A stretch of DNA of 64,000 bases from Bacteroides ihuae (GCF_900104585.1 NZ_FNVX01000006.1:186001-250000); one strand, 5' to 3'. Shown: positions 18,430 through 27,879, counted from the stretch's first letter. The notes: a model not told the origin generated them from the sequence alone. Translations and numbers: made by a program.

Positions 18430-20439
18430 ATGGCAGAAAAGACGACGATAGATACTGATAATCCGGAGTTTCAGGATGCTCTCAACCTGATACAATACAC
18501 CCGCCAATCCGTCTTTTTGACAGGGAAGGCGGGAACAGGAAAATCTACGTTCCTGAAACACATCTGCCAAAACACCAAAAAAAAGCATGTAGTGTTGGCT
18601 CCTACAGGCATTGCAGCTATTAATGCAGGAGGAAGCACCATGCACAGCTTTTTCAAGTTGCCTTTCTACCCCCTTTTAGCAGACGATCCAAACATGAGTT
18701 TGCAGCGGGGACGAATACACGATTTCTTTAAGTATGCCAAGCCGCATCGCAAGTTACTGGAGCAGATAGAGTTGGTTATCATCGATGAGATCTCGATGGT
18801 AAGAGCGGATATTATTGATGCCATTGATCGTATCTTACGAGTGTATTCACACAATTTGCGCGAGCCTTTCGGTGGCAAACAAATTCTGCTGGTGGGCGAT
18901 GTCTTTCAATTGGAACCGGTAGTGAAAAGCGACGAACGGGAGATTATCAACAGATTCTATCCCACTCCTTATTTTTTCTCGGCCAAAGTTTTCTCGGAAA
19001 TAGACCTCGTATCCATTGAACTGAAAAAAGTGTACCGCCAAACAGATAAGGTATTTGTAAACGTGCTCGACCATATACGCACCAACACAGCCGGAGCAGC
19101 CGACTTGCAACTGCTCAACACACGCTATGGAACGAGCATACAGCATTCTGAAGAAGATATGTACATCACTTTGGCCACGCGAAGAGACAACGTAGACTTT
19201 ATCAACGATAAAAAGCTAACCGAACTACCGGGCGACCCGATTGTATTTCATGGTGAAATAACCGGAGAATTTCCCGAAAGTAGTTTGCCCACGCAGAAAG
19301 ATTTGATACTAAAGCCTGGCGCACAGATCATCTTTATAAAGAATGATTATGAACGACGTTGGGTAAACGGAACCATCGGAACCGTGAGTGGCATAGATGA
19401 AGAAGGAACTATTTATGTTATAACTGATGATGGCAAAGAATGCGACGTGAAGAAAGATTCGTGGAGGAATATTCGATATAAATACAACGAACAAAAAAGG
19501 CAGATAGAAGAAGAAGAACTAGGTGTATTTGTGCAATATCCCATCCGCTTGGCTTGGGCCATCACCATACACAAAAGTCAGGGACTTACTTTTAGCCGTG
19601 TAGTCATAGACTTCACCGGAGGTGTTTTTGCCGGCGGACAAGCATACGTAGCGCTTAGTAGATGTACTTCACTCGAAGGGATTCAACTCAAGAAACAAAT
19701 CAGCAGAGCCGACATTTTTGTTCGCCCCGAGATAGTGAGCTTCTCCGAACGTTTCAATAACCGTATTGCCATTGAGAAGGCCTTGAAGAAGGCTCAAGCC
19801 GATGTAGAGTACGTCGAAGCAACCAAAGCTTTTGATGCCGGAAATTTTGAAGAGTTTCTGGAACAATTCTTTAAAGCTATACATTCTCGCTACGACATAG
19901 AGAAACCCGTGGTACGACGATTTATTCGTAAAAAACTAGGGATCATTAATCAACTGAAGTGTGAAAACAAGGCATTGAAAAAACAAATGGTTATTCAAAA
20001 GCAAAGTTTACAGAAGTATGCCCGCGAATATTACCAAATGGGAAATGAGTGCATCACGCAAGCGCATGACGTACGTGCTGCCATGGCCAATTACGACAAG
20101 GCTTTGGAGCTATACCCCGACTATGTAGATGTATGGGTGCGAAAAGGTATCACCCTAAGCAACGAACTGCAATACGGCGAAGCCGAAGAATGCTTTAACA
20201 AGGCCGTGAAACTTTCACCCATAGAATTTAAGGGATTCTACAACAGAGGAAAACTACGGTTGAAAACAGAAAATGTAGAAGGTGCCTTGGCCGACCTCGA
20301 CAAAGCCACCACACTAAAGCCTGAACACGCTGCTGCCCATGAATTATTTGGAGATGCCCTGCTCAAAGTTGGTAAAGAAGATTTGGCAAGCATACAATGG
20401 AGAATAGCCGAGGAATTAAAAAAGAAAAAGAAGAAATAA
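18430..20439 (+). CDS. Superfamily I (Pif1/RecD-like) helicase fused to TPR repeats
   Basis: 669 residues from ATG 18430 (MAEKTTIDTD); an ATG 39 bases earlier overlaps the HAD gene and adds unrelated residues. Walker A is GKAGTGKST at 32-40, Walker B LVIIDE at 115-120, followed by a Pif1/RecD-like motor. The last helicase motif AWAITIHKSQGLTF lies near 375-390 with the following YVALSRCTS. Residues about 535-660 hold TPR units (AMANYDKALELYPDYVDVW, AEECFNKAVKLSPIEF, ALADLDKATTLKPEHAA) before a poly-Lys tail. It is predicted to unwind DNA or RNA, with the TPR as a partner platform. The TPR fusion is uncommon in Pif1 proteins generally. Confidence 0.9.
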   Translation: MAEKTTIDTDNPEFQDALNLIQYTRQSVFLTGKAGTGKSTFLKHICQNTKKKHVVLAPTGIAAINAGGSTMHSFFKLPFYPLLADDPNMSLQRGRIHDFFKYAKPHRKLLEQIELVIIDEISMVRADIIDAIDRILRVYSHNLREPFGGKQILLVGDVFQLEPVVKSDEREIINRFYPTPYFFSAKVFSEIDLVSIELKKVYRQTDKVFVNVLDHIRTNTAGAADLQLLNTRYGTSIQHSEEDMYITLATRRDNVDFINDKKLTELPGDPIVFHGEITGEFPESSLPTQKDLILKPGAQIIFIKNDYERRWVNGTIGTVSGIDEEGTIYVITDDGKECDVKKDSWRNIRYKYNEQKRQIEEEELGVFVQYPIRLAWAITIHKSQGLTFSRVVIDFTGGVFAGGQAYVALSRCTSLEGIQLKKQISRADIFVRPEIVSFSERFNNRIAIEKALKKAQADVEYVEATKAFDAGNFEEFLEQFFKAIHSRYDIEKPVVRRFIRKKLGIINQLKCENKALKKQMVIQKQSLQKYAREYYQMGNECITQAHDVRAAMANYDKALELYPDYVDVWVRKGITLSNELQYGEAEECFNKAVKLSPIEFKGFYNRGKLRLKTENVEGALADLDKATTLKPEHAAAHELFGDALLKVGKEDLASIQWRIAEELKKKKKK

Positions 20440-20695
20440 GTTCTGGCAATTCTTCCATTTTGGGCTCTATAACGAACCGTGTGGGTAGCCCGTTCTTAAC
20501 TGACTTGCAATAAAGCGGATCATATTGGCGAAACTCTCAACATTCGCCCTCCGGCTCTTCCGTAAACTCTAATGGACACATGACTTCTATGACGGGTTTC
20601 TCCGGTCTATCTTATTCCTCGCGGGACACTTCCACCTCCACTTTGAATACATTCCTTTTCTCCTCCCATGAAAAAACGTGTTTTACTCTCACATC

Positions 20696-20747
20696 TATCA
20701 CACAAATCGCTGTAACGGCTTGCTGTAAGCCGATGCAGCGTGTGATA
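20696..20747. repeat. Long imperfect hairpin
   Basis: Nested arms TATCACA/TGTGATA, CGCTG/CAGCG and CGGCTT/AAGCCG around a GCTGT loop. It lies inside the left part of the 752-bp segment and could be a structured RNA or cruciform. Confidence 0.5.
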
Positions 20748-21027
20748 GTAAAATATATCTACCACGTTTTTGGCTGTTTTACTCTCACTTTCGGGTGTTT
20801 ACTATCACACTTTTGGCTTTATCTTGCTTGATTTGCCCTTTAGGCATAGGCGCTTAGAGCACACTAATAAATGTAAAATCGCCACCATCGTAGCATGGAT
20901 GCGAGAAGTAGGGCACTATACACGTGGATGAGTTTTATGTTGGTGGAGAAGAGGAAGGCGTGATCGGTCATAGCATACCATGCGTTCGGCTTGCTATGTG
21001 TCAAAAAGATTAATGTTTTCGTTTCTA

Positions 21028-21140
21028 GTGATGAAACGAAAGTTTTCGTACGTTGAAACAAAAGGTTTAGCACGTTGAAACGATTGGTTTTCAGGTGTGA
21101 AAACAAAAGTTTTATAGCACATAAAACTAATGAAACTACA
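21028..21140. repeat. Degenerate tandem repeat, period 22-24 bp, five units
   Basis: Units begin at 21028, 21050, 21072, 21095 and 21119 and follow ACGTTGAAACnAnnGGTTTT loosely. The second and third units share ACGTTGAAAC exactly. The same unit type, in reverse orientation, occurs at 41.7 kb. Confidence 0.6.
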
Positions 21141-21485
21141 CTTCCCTGGAAAGACAACACGTGTGGAGCGAAGAGCTTCTACCGTTTCACAAACTTACAG
21201 CTCGTTTCGTTTACCGATAATAGTACCGTGCTGAAGAATACTATAGCGTGCTCTTTATCAGAGAAAGAGAGATACTCTCCGCAGAAGAAAACAAAAGCAC
21301 CGTCAGAAAATGAAGCAATCAATAGCCGTTTGAGCAATAAAAGAAGAGAACTAAGGAAAAGTGTGAGAGTAAAATCCGAAAAGTGAGAGTAAAACGTGTT
21401 TTTTCATGGGAGGTGAACACACCTTACTTATAAAGGCTCTCTCATTTTTCATCCCAACGTATGTAGTTATCTCAGAAAAAATAAG

Positions 21486-21493
21486 TACATTTG
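21486..21493 (+). promoter_or_regulatory. -7 promoter box TACATTTG for the AsmA-like gene
   Basis: Exact match to TAnnTTTG, 19 bases before the ATG at 21513. Confidence 0.55.
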
Positions 21494-21512
21494 TAATATA
21501 ATACACTTTATT

Positions 21513-24032
21513 ATGGAACAGAAAATTAAGAAAACGAACATAAAGAAGGGGCTAAAAATAGCTGCCATCGCATTGGGAGCAATCTTGCTGCTGATGCTAT
21601 TACTACCTTTCGCTTTCCGCGGGAAGATTGAAAAAATGGTCAAAACAGAGGGAAACAAAATGCTGAATGCACAGTTCGATTTTGAGAGCCTGAATATTAG
21701 CTTATTTAAGAACTTCCCTAAAGCTTCTATCACCCTCAATGATTTCTACCTCAAGGGGATCGACGAATTTAAAAACGATACTTTGGTTAAAGCCGGTGAA
21801 GTAACGGCAGTTATTAATCTGTTCTCACTATTGGGTAATAGTGGATATGATGTATCTAAAATATCCATTGAGAATACTCAAATACACGCTATCGTATTGC
21901 CCGATGGCAAGGTGAACTGGGACATAATGAAAGCCGACAGCACTACGCAAACAACAACTGCGGAAACAGAGTCTCCCTTCAAGATGCAACTAAAAAAATT
22001 CACGGCCAGCAATGTAAGCATCATCTATGATGATCGCCAGGCAGGTATGTATGCAGAAATAAATAAATTAGACGCTTCTTGCTCAGGAGATCTGGGTAGC
22101 GACCGCACGACGCTGAATGTAGAAGCTGAAACAAAGGAGATGACCTTCAAAATGGGTACCATTCCTTTCCTTAGCAAAGCAAACATCTACACCAAGATGG
22201 ATATAGATGCCGACTTGGTAAATAGCAAGTATACATTCAAAGAGAGCGAATTTCGCTTAAACGCGATCAAAGCCGGTATTGACGGATGGGTAGCCATGAA
22301 GGATCCTGCCATTGATATGGATCTAAAACTCAACACAAGTGAAGTAGGCTTTAAAGAGATATTATCACTCATTCCCGCCATCTATGCCAAAGAGTTCGAG
22401 AGCGTAAAAACAGATGGAAAAGCAACACTGTCCGCTTATGCTAAAGGTACGTACCAAGGAGATACTTTACCGCAATTTGACGCCACACTGGATGTAAAGA
22501 ATGCTATGTTCCGCTACCCGTCGCTACCGGCTGGAGTAGACCAAATCAACATTCATGCTAACGTAAAGAATCCGGGAGGAAGTGCTGATCTAACAGAAAT
22601 AACGGTTAGCCCATTCAGCTTCCGATTGGCCGGAAATCCATTCAGTATAACAGCTAGTGTGAAAACGCCTGTCAGCGATCCCGATTTCAAAGCTAAAGCG
22701 AAAGGAACACTCAACTTAGGCATGATAAAACAAGTCTATCCGTTGGAGAACATGGAACTAAACGGAACCGTAACAGCCAATATGCAAATGGCCGGACGTC
22801 TCTCTTATGCTGAAAAAGAACAATATGATAAATTCAATGCCGCAGGAACTATCGGACTTGCAAACATGAAGTTGAAGATGAAGGACATGCCTGATGTAGA
22901 GATCAAAAAGTCACTTCTCACCTTTACACCCAAATACTTGCAACTAAGTGAAACGACTGTAAACATTGGTAAGAATGACATTACAGCCGATAGCCGCTTT
23001 GAAAACTATATGGGCTATGCCTTGAAGGATAAAACTCTGAAAGGTACGCTCAACATACACTCTAATCATTTCAATCTGAACGATTTCATGACTTCAGATA
23101 GTACTGCAACTGCTACCACATCTACGACAGAGAGCGGAGTCCTCGAAATTCCTAAAAATATTGACTTTCAGATGGATGCCAACATGAAAGAGGTCCTTTT
23201 TGACAAAATGATCTTTAACAACATGATTGGGAAAATGATTATAAAAGATGGAAAGATAGATATGAAAAATCTATCAATGAACACCATGGGTGGCACCGTA
23301 GTAATGAATGGCTATTACTCTTCACAAGATGTGAAAAAGCCCAAAATGAATGGCATTTTCCGAATGAACAACATCAACTTCGCAAAAGCCTACAAAGAGC
23401 TTGATATGGTGCAAAAAATGGCTCCGGTCTTCGAGAACCTAAAGGGAACATTCTCAGGCAACATGAGCATTCTTACCGATCTGGATGAGACCATGAGCCC
23501 CGTACTGAACACCATGCAAGGAGAGGGCACTCTGTCAACAAAAGACTTAAACTTAAGTGACGTCAAGACAATCGATCTGATTGCGAGCGCATTAAAAAAA
23601 CCTTCGTTAAAAGGAGTAAAAGTGAAAGACTTAACAATCGATTTTACGATTAAAGATGGACGTGTAGCTACCAAACCATTCGATATCAAGATGGGTGAAT
23701 ATAACATGAATCTCTCGGGTACCACCGGATTAGACCAAACCATTGACTATTCGGGCAAGGTAAAAATACCCGCTTCTGCAGGAAAACTGACTCAACTGTC
23801 AACCGTCGATTTGAAGATTCGTGGAACATTTACTTCTCCAAAAGTATCACTTGACACCAAGAGCATGGCTGCTCAACTTACTGAATCAGCAAAAAGCGAA
23901 GCCGTCAAAGCAATCGGGAAGAAGCTGGGACTGGATTCGGCTACAACAGCCAATACAGATTCGCTGAAGAAAAAAGTAACCGAGAAAGCCACTGAAAAAG
24001 TGTTGGATTTCCTCAAGAAAAAGATTAAATAA
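21513..24032 (+). CDS. AsmA-family envelope protein
   Basis: 839 residues: a short basic N-terminus, one membrane segment at about 14-33, then a long periplasmic region. The N-terminal AsmA pattern is clear (FDFESLNISLFKNFPKASIT at 50-70; NLFSLLGNSGYDVSKISIEN), as is the C-terminal AsmA_2-type repeat region (GEGTLSTKDLNLSDVKTI, LTIDFTIKDGRVATKPFDI). Family members, including the TamB group, are thought to form long grooves that move or organise lipids between membranes; that role is inferred. The next gene overlaps its stop codon by one base (TAATG), so the two are coupled. Confidence 0.92.
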   Translation: MEQKIKKTNIKKGLKIAAIALGAILLLMLLLPFAFRGKIEKMVKTEGNKMLNAQFDFESLNISLFKNFPKASITLNDFYLKGIDEFKNDTLVKAGEVTAVINLFSLLGNSGYDVSKISIENTQIHAIVLPDGKVNWDIMKADSTTQTTTAETESPFKMQLKKFTASNVSIIYDDRQAGMYAEINKLDASCSGDLGSDRTTLNVEAETKEMTFKMGTIPFLSKANIYTKMDIDADLVNSKYTFKESEFRLNAIKAGIDGWVAMKDPAIDMDLKLNTSEVGFKEILSLIPAIYAKEFESVKTDGKATLSAYAKGTYQGDTLPQFDATLDVKNAMFRYPSLPAGVDQINIHANVKNPGGSADLTEITVSPFSFRLAGNPFSITASVKTPVSDPDFKAKAKGTLNLGMIKQVYPLENMELNGTVTANMQMAGRLSYAEKEQYDKFNAAGTIGLANMKLKMKDMPDVEIKKSLLTFTPKYLQLSETTVNIGKNDITADSRFENYMGYALKDKTLKGTLNIHSNHFNLNDFMTSDSTATATTSTTESGVLEIPKNIDFQMDANMKEVLFDKMIFNNMIGKMIIKDGKIDMKNLSMNTMGGTVVMNGYYSSQDVKKPKMNGIFRMNNINFAKAYKELDMVQKMAPVFENLKGTFSGNMSILTDLDETMSPVLNTMQGEGTLSTKDLNLSDVKTIDLIASALKKPSLKGVKVKDLTIDFTIKDGRVATKPFDIKMGEYNMNLSGTTGLDQTIDYSGKVKIPASAGKLTQLSTVDLKIRGTFTSPKVSLDTKSMAAQLTESAKSEAVKAIGKKLGLDSATTANTDSLKKKVTEKATEKVLDFLKKKIK

Positions 24033-24646
24033 TGCTTTTGAAACTTTATGAAAAGAACAATAGCCTCCTAGACTTACAGCAAGTTGTAGACATACTCAAC
24101 GATGGAGGTCTCATCATCTATCCTACGGACACGATGTACGCCATCGGTTGCCATGGATTGAAAGAGCGTGCTATTGAACGCATTTGCAGAATCAAAGAGA
24201 TTGACCCTCGAAAGAACAATCTCTCCATCATTTGCTACGATTTGAGCAGCATCAGCGAGTATGCCAAACTAGATAACAATACCTTTAAGCTGATGAAACG
24301 CAATCTTCCGGGGGCGTTTACTTTCATATTGAGCACAGGTAGTAAACTACCTAAAATATTTAAGAATCGTAAGGAAGTGGGTATCCGTATGCCAGAGAAT
24401 CACATTACTAGCGAAATAGCCCGTTTACTAGATGCCCCCATAATGACCACAACCCTACCATATGATAAAGGTGATGACATAGAATATCTAACTACACCTG
24501 AACTGATAGATGAGAAATTTGGCAGCATGGTCGACTTGGTTATAGATGGTGGTATTGGTGGCATAGAACCTTCTACCATTGTAAACTGCGTGGATGGTGA
24601 AGCCAAGATTACCCGTCAAGGCAAAGGAGAGCTAAAAGATTTTTAG
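24032..24646 (+). CDS. YrdC/Sua5/YciO-family threonylcarbamoyl-AMP synthase-like protein
   Basis: 204 residues. The YrdC domain covers almost all of the protein: LNDGGLIIYPTDTMYAIGCH at 27-46, RICRIKEIDPRKNNLSIICY, PGAFTFILSTGSKLPK and RMPENHI. This family makes threonylcarbamoyl-AMP from Thr, bicarbonate and ATP for the t6A modification of tRNA. Its sequence is nearest the YciO-like branch by impression, so it may be a paralogue of the essential TsaC rather than the main enzyme. There is no Sua5 C-terminal domain. It is translated from an ATG overlapping the AsmA-like stop and ends before a strong bidirectional terminator. Confidence 0.88.
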   Translation: MLLKLYEKNNSLLDLQQVVDILNDGGLIIYPTDTMYAIGCHGLKERAIERICRIKEIDPRKNNLSIICYDLSSISEYAKLDNNTFKLMKRNLPGAFTFILSTGSKLPKIFKNRKEVGIRMPENHITSEIARLLDAPIMTTTLPYDKGDDIEYLTTPELIDEKFGSMVDLVIDGGIGGIEPSTIVNCVDGEAKITRQGKGELKDF

Positions 24647-24728
24647 CAAATATATCTCCTGAGAAACAAAGATCAAGCCAGAAATTGTATCGATTAAACT
24701 TGATGAAAGAAATAATGCAAGTATAAAA

Positions 24729-24776
24729 AAGAAGCCCCACTTTTAGGAAATAAAATTTCTAAAAGTGGGGCTTCTT
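24729..24776. terminator. Bidirectional terminator between the YrdC gene and nagB
   Basis: Perfect 18-bp arms (AAGAAGCCCCACTTTTAG and its complement) around a short AT-rich loop, with A-run on the left and T's on the right. It serves both convergent genes. Confidence 0.9.
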
Positions 24777-24793
24777 ATGATATTAAGAAAACC

Positions 24794-25606
24794 TTATCTC
24801 AGCAATGAAGCTGGATCAATATTATCAGCCTCAATATCTTTAAAATAACGATATGTACCAACTTTCAGTTCAAAAGTGGCAACATCATCACAAACGATGA
24901 TACCTTTTTGATGCATCTGCAAAGCACTGATAGTCCACATCTGAGATATGGCTCCTTCAACAGCATGATAAAGTGCACGAGCTTTGTTGTGCCCATTCAC
25001 GATAATCAAGACTTCTTTAGCTGATAGTACAGTACCCACGCCCACAGTAAGAGATGTCTTCGGCACCTTATCCACGTCGTTATCAAAGAAACGGGAGTTA
25101 GCAATTATAGTATCCGTAGTCAACGTCTTCACACGTGTACGAGATGATAATGAAGAACCCGGTTCATTGAACGCAATGTGTCCATCAGGACCAATGCCAC
25201 CAAGAAATAAATCAATGCCGCCATAAGAAGCAATTTTCTCTTCATAATCAGCACATTCAGCCTCTAAATCTGCAGCATTACCATTCAGTATATTCACATT
25301 ACCAGTTAATATATCTACATGGCTGAAAAAATTGTTCCACATAAACGAATAATAACTTTCGGGATGCGATTGAGGCAAACCTACATATTCGTCCATATTG
25401 AATGTCACTACATGCTTGAACGACACTAAGCCTTTTTTATTAAGGTCGATTAATTCTTTATACATGCCTAGCGGAGATGAACCCGTAGGTAGTCCAAGCA
25501 CGAAAGGAGTTTCGGCCGTGGGCTGAGCTTTACGGATACAAGCGGCAACATAGTTGGCTGCCCACTTAGAAATAGCCTGATAATCGGGCTGAATAATAAG
25601 TCTCAT
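24794..25606 (-). CDS. nagB: Glucosamine-6-phosphate deaminase
   Basis: 270 residues, cytosolic. It converts glucosamine-6-phosphate to fructose-6-phosphate and ammonia, feeding amino sugars into glycolysis. The residues known to be catalytic in E. coli NagB are at the same numbers here: D72 (FNMDEYVG), D141, H143 ([10 protein letters not shown]) and E148. [12 protein letters not shown] at 38-49 is the phosphate-binding loop. Length equals the short NagB class. It lies 52 bases after the flavodiiron gene on the same strand; a functional link between those two is not obvious. Confidence 0.97.
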   Translation of the reverse strand: MRLIIQPDYQAISKWAANYVAACIRKAQPTAETPFVLGLPTGSSPLGMYKELIDLNKKGLVSFKHVVTFNMDEYVGLPQSHPESYYSFMWNNFFSHVDILTGNVNILNGNAADLEAECADYEEKIASYGGIDLFLGGIGPDGHIAFNEPGSSLSSRTRVKTLTTDTIIANSRFFDNDVDKVPKTSLTVGVGTVLSAKEVLIIVNGHNKARALYHAVEGAISQMWTISALQMHQKGIIVCDDVATFELKVGTYRYFKDIEADNIDPASLLR

Positions 25607-25658
25607 GTTCGATTGTTTTTAGTATGTTAATAAATTGGGGGATTTTATTAGTAACTTG

Positions 25659-26855
25659 TTATCGATCCTGCTTTAAACGTTCAGCCATGGCTAAGCCAAG
25701 AGCTTCGCATTCATCGTAAGTTTGATCACTCATTGAGATCTTCATATCAACTGGTATACCCACTAGTTCGAACTTGCTCTTCTCTGCAAATGTATGCATG
25801 TGACGCAAAGCAGCACTCGACCAGCAGAAAGAACCAAAGTAGCCCAAGTAACGATTCTTCATATCACGGGTTAATATCTTCGAAAGCAACGAATCAATTT
25901 CCGGATAGAGCTCATTGCAATAAGTGGCACTACCAATAATAAGACCTTTATATTTGAATATATCGGCTATGATATAAGAAGGGTGACGTTTGTTCACATT
26001 GTGAAGCACAATATTCTTTATTCCTTGTACAGACAGCTCTAACGCAATAGCCTCAGCCATCTGTTCTGTATTGCCATACATCGTGCCATAAACAATCACT
26101 ACACCTTCTTCACCTTCATATCGGCTCATTCTGTCGTAAATATCGATAACCCGATCTTTCTGTTCAATCCATACAGGCCCATGAGTCGAGCAAATTGTAG
26201 TTATGGATAGAGGAGCCAACTTTTCAAGTGCTTTCTGCACAGCCGAACCATATTTCCCTACAATATTGGAGTAATAACGTATCATCTCTTGCCAAAAGAT
26301 ATCAGTATTCAGGCGAGTATCCATAAAACCTCCGTCTAGTGTTCCAAAAGCACCAAAACCGTCGCCAGAAAAAATAATGCCTTCAGTTTCATCAAACGTC
26401 ATCATTGTTTCCGGCCAATGTACCATGGGAGTTAAATAGAAAGTAAGTTTATGATACCCCAAATCCAGAGAATCACCGTTTGCAATGAGATATTGTTCTC
26501 CAGTGATCCCATAAAAGCCCTCTACCATGCCAAAGGTCTGCTTATTTCCTACAATAATAATATTGGGATAATGCTGTTTAATTAAACTAAGAGAGCCCGA
26601 ATGATCCGGCTCCATATGGTTTATAATAAGATAATCAATAGGACGATCGCCTATAACGGATCTTATCTTATGAAGAAACACTTCAAAATAGCAAATATCA
26701 ACCGTATCAACCAAAGCGACCTTTTCATCATCTATCAGGTAAGAGTTATACGACACCCCATAAGGCAAAGGCCATAAGCCTTCAAAAAGGTGTTTAGTAC
26801 GATCATTCACTCCTACATAATGAACTTTTCCTTTGATTTTTGTCTTCTGTTCCAT
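25659..26855 (-). CDS. A-type flavodiiron protein (FprA-like)
   Basis: 398 residues from ATG 26855 (MEQKTKIKGKV). Upstream Met codons at 26864 and 26876 lie at or before the expected transcription start set by the TATTTTTG box. N-terminal beta-lactamase-like diiron domain has the ligand set H80-x-E82-x-D84-H85 (INHMEPDHSGS), a further His in VHWPETM, Asp in SGDGFGAFG, and His in CSTHGPVW. The C-terminal half is a flavodoxin domain (VIVYGTMYGNTEQMAEAIA; FGSFCWSSAALRHM). Such enzymes reduce oxygen or nitric oxide in anaerobes, giving protection against transient oxygen. No rubredoxin gene is adjacent. Confidence 0.95.
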   Translation of the reverse strand: MEQKTKIKGKVHYVGVNDRTKHLFEGLWPLPYGVSYNSYLIDDEKVALVDTVDICYFEVFLHKIRSVIGDRPIDYLIINHMEPDHSGSLSLIKQHYPNIIIVGNKQTFGMVEGFYGITGEQYLIANGDSLDLGYHKLTFYLTPMVHWPETMMTFDETEGIIFSGDGFGAFGTLDGGFMDTRLNTDIFWQEMIRYYSNIVGKYGSAVQKALEKLAPLSITTICSTHGPVWIEQKDRVIDIYDRMSRYEGEEGVVIVYGTMYGNTEQMAEAIALELSVQGIKNIVLHNVNKRHPSYIIADIFKYKGLIIGSATYCNELYPEIDSLLSKILTRDMKNRYLGYFGSFCWSSAALRHMHTFAEKSKFELVGIPVDMKISMSDQTYDECEALGLAMAERLKQDR

Positions 26856-26873
26856 ATTTCTCATTTTATAAAG

Positions 26874-26881
26874 CAAAAATA
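26874..26881 (-). promoter_or_regulatory. -7 promoter box TATTTTTG for the flavodiiron gene
   Basis: Minus-strand match to TAnnTTTG, located in the short gap after the radical SAM gene. It implies a very short leader to the start at 26855. Confidence 0.5.
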
Positions 26882-26893
26882 GTCCTTTTTTTG

Positions 26894-27820
26894 TTAACCT
26901 GCATACAACTTGCCTTGATAAGCACCTTTTTCTCTCATTCTTTTTTGTAAGCGAGCAGTAAATTCATAGTTTTTCAATCCCCAATCAGGAGCTATCAATA
27001 GTTCCTTTGGAGATTGAGAAATAAATCGTTCGAGGACAATATCCGAACGAAGATGCTGTATATAATCTATGACCAAATCAATATATTCATCCACCTCAAA
27101 CAAATGAAAATCTTCTGGATGCTTAACATGTTCATACGCCATGCGTGTACCACGTACCAGTTGTAGTTGGTGCATCTTCAATGTATCGAGTGGCAATCGG
27201 GAGATAGCGGCAGCCTGATCTACAATATTTTCAGACGTCTCCCCCGGTAATCCAAGTATAACATGCCCTCCCGTAAGTATTCCGCAAGCAGCAGTGCGTT
27301 CCACAGCATCTATTGTTTCGGCAAAAGTATGGCCACGATTAATGCGTTTCAAGGTTTCATCATTGGTACTTTCTATGCCGTACTCAACTAGCAAGAAATG
27401 GCGTCTGTTAAGATTTTCAAGGTAGCGCAACAACTCATCGGGCATGCAGTCAGGCCGGGTTCCGATGATCAAACCGACCACACCTTCTACGCCCAACGCT
27501 TCTTCATATTTACGCTTCAACCCCGCAAGCTCGGAATATGTATTGGTGTATGCCTGAAAATAAGCAAGATACTTCATTTCCGGGTATTTATACGAAAAAA
27601 AACGCTTTCCTTCTTCCAATTGCATGGTTATTGACTTATCCGTTTTGCAATAATCCGGATTAAACGTTTGGTTGTTGCAATAAGTACACCCCCCATTGCC
27701 TTTACTACCATCACGATTAGGGCAAGTAAAGCCGGCATTCAGCGAAATTTTTTGCACCTTATCAGTAAAATAGCGTTTCAGAAATACGGGAAATTCACTA
27801 TATAGAGGAACTGGATTCAT
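26894..27820 (-). CDS. TIGR01212-family radical SAM protein (YhcC-like)
   Basis: 308 residues. The N-terminus carries the iron-sulfur ligand pattern CPNRDGSKGNGGCTYC, the long-spaced CxxxxxxxxxxCxxC arrangement of the YhcC/Elp3-related group. A typical radical SAM barrel follows (GLIIGTRPDCMPDELL, LVEYGIESTNDETLKRINRGH, ILTGGHVILGLPGET). The cellular substrate of this family is not established to my knowledge; a tRNA or oxidative-stress role has been proposed for relatives. It is divergent from the DPP4 gene, with facing promoters in an 88-base gap. Confidence 0.92.
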   Translation of the reverse strand: MNPVPLYSEFPVFLKRYFTDKVQKISLNAGFTCPNRDGSKGNGGCTYCNNQTFNPDYCKTDKSITMQLEEGKRFFSYKYPEMKYLAYFQAYTNTYSELAGLKRKYEEALGVEGVVGLIIGTRPDCMPDELLRYLENLNRRHFLLVEYGIESTNDETLKRINRGHTFAETIDAVERTAACGILTGGHVILGLPGETSENIVDQAAAISRLPLDTLKMHQLQLVRGTRMAYEHVKHPEDFHLFEVDEYIDLVIDYIQHLRSDIVLERFISQSPKELLIAPDWGLKNYEFTARLQKRMREKGAYQGKLYAG

Positions 27821-27840
27821 TATTCTAACTAATTAAGCGG

Positions 27841-27848
27841 CAAATTTA
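27841..27848 (-). promoter_or_regulatory. -7 promoter box TAAATTTG for the radical SAM gene
   Basis: Minus-strand match to TAnnTTTG, 20 bases before the start codon at 27820. Confidence 0.5.
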
Positions 27849-27871
27849 CGAATTTAGTTATTACATTTTCC

Positions 27872-27879
27872 TATTTTTG
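27872..27879 (+). promoter_or_regulatory. -7 promoter box TATTTTTG for the DPP4-lipA genes
   Basis: Exact match to TAnnTTTG, 29 bases before the DPP4 start codon. Confidence 0.55.

Larger units (their letters stand above)
20662..21413. repeat. 752-bp segment bounded by 31-bp near-perfect inverted repeats
   Basis: The left end (20662-20692) starts CCTCCCATGAAAAAACG and the right end (21383-21413) finishes with its complement; they differ only in a few central bases. Inside each end are copies of TTTTACTCTCAC or its A-for-C variant TTTACTATCAC: 20681-20692, 20742-20753 (reverse), 20777-20788, 20798-20808, 21363-21374 (reverse) and 21383-21394 (reverse). No transposase frame and no clear target duplication are seen. 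It could be a non-autonomous element, an invertible segment, or a regulatory array. Confidence 0.6.
20440..21485. other. Gene-free, repeat-rich intergenic region
   Basis: About 1 kb between the helicase and the AsmA-like gene without a convincing gene. Open frames of 83-103 codons exist but have no start context or recognisable protein. The region contains a 31-bp near-perfect inverted repeat at 20662-20692 and 21383-21413, six copies of a TTTACTMTCAC motif, a long hairpin, and a 22-24 bp tandem repeat. The AsmA-like promoter follows at 21486. Confidence 0.7.

Noticed and set aside
20467..20523. Minus-strand mini-frame MIRFIASQLRTGYPHGSL
   Set aside because: Eighteen codons with plausible protein texture, perhaps the end of a decayed gene, but too short to support.
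20580..20831. 83-codon open frame in the repeat-rich gap
   Set aside because: It runs through the inverted repeat and the iterated motif; composition reflects repeats, with no start context.
21075..21386. 103-codon open frame in the same gap
   Set aside because: Covers the 22-bp tandem repeat and the right inverted end; no recognisable protein.
20662..21413. Complete insertion sequence
   Set aside because: Inverted ends exist but there is no transposase and no clear target duplication.
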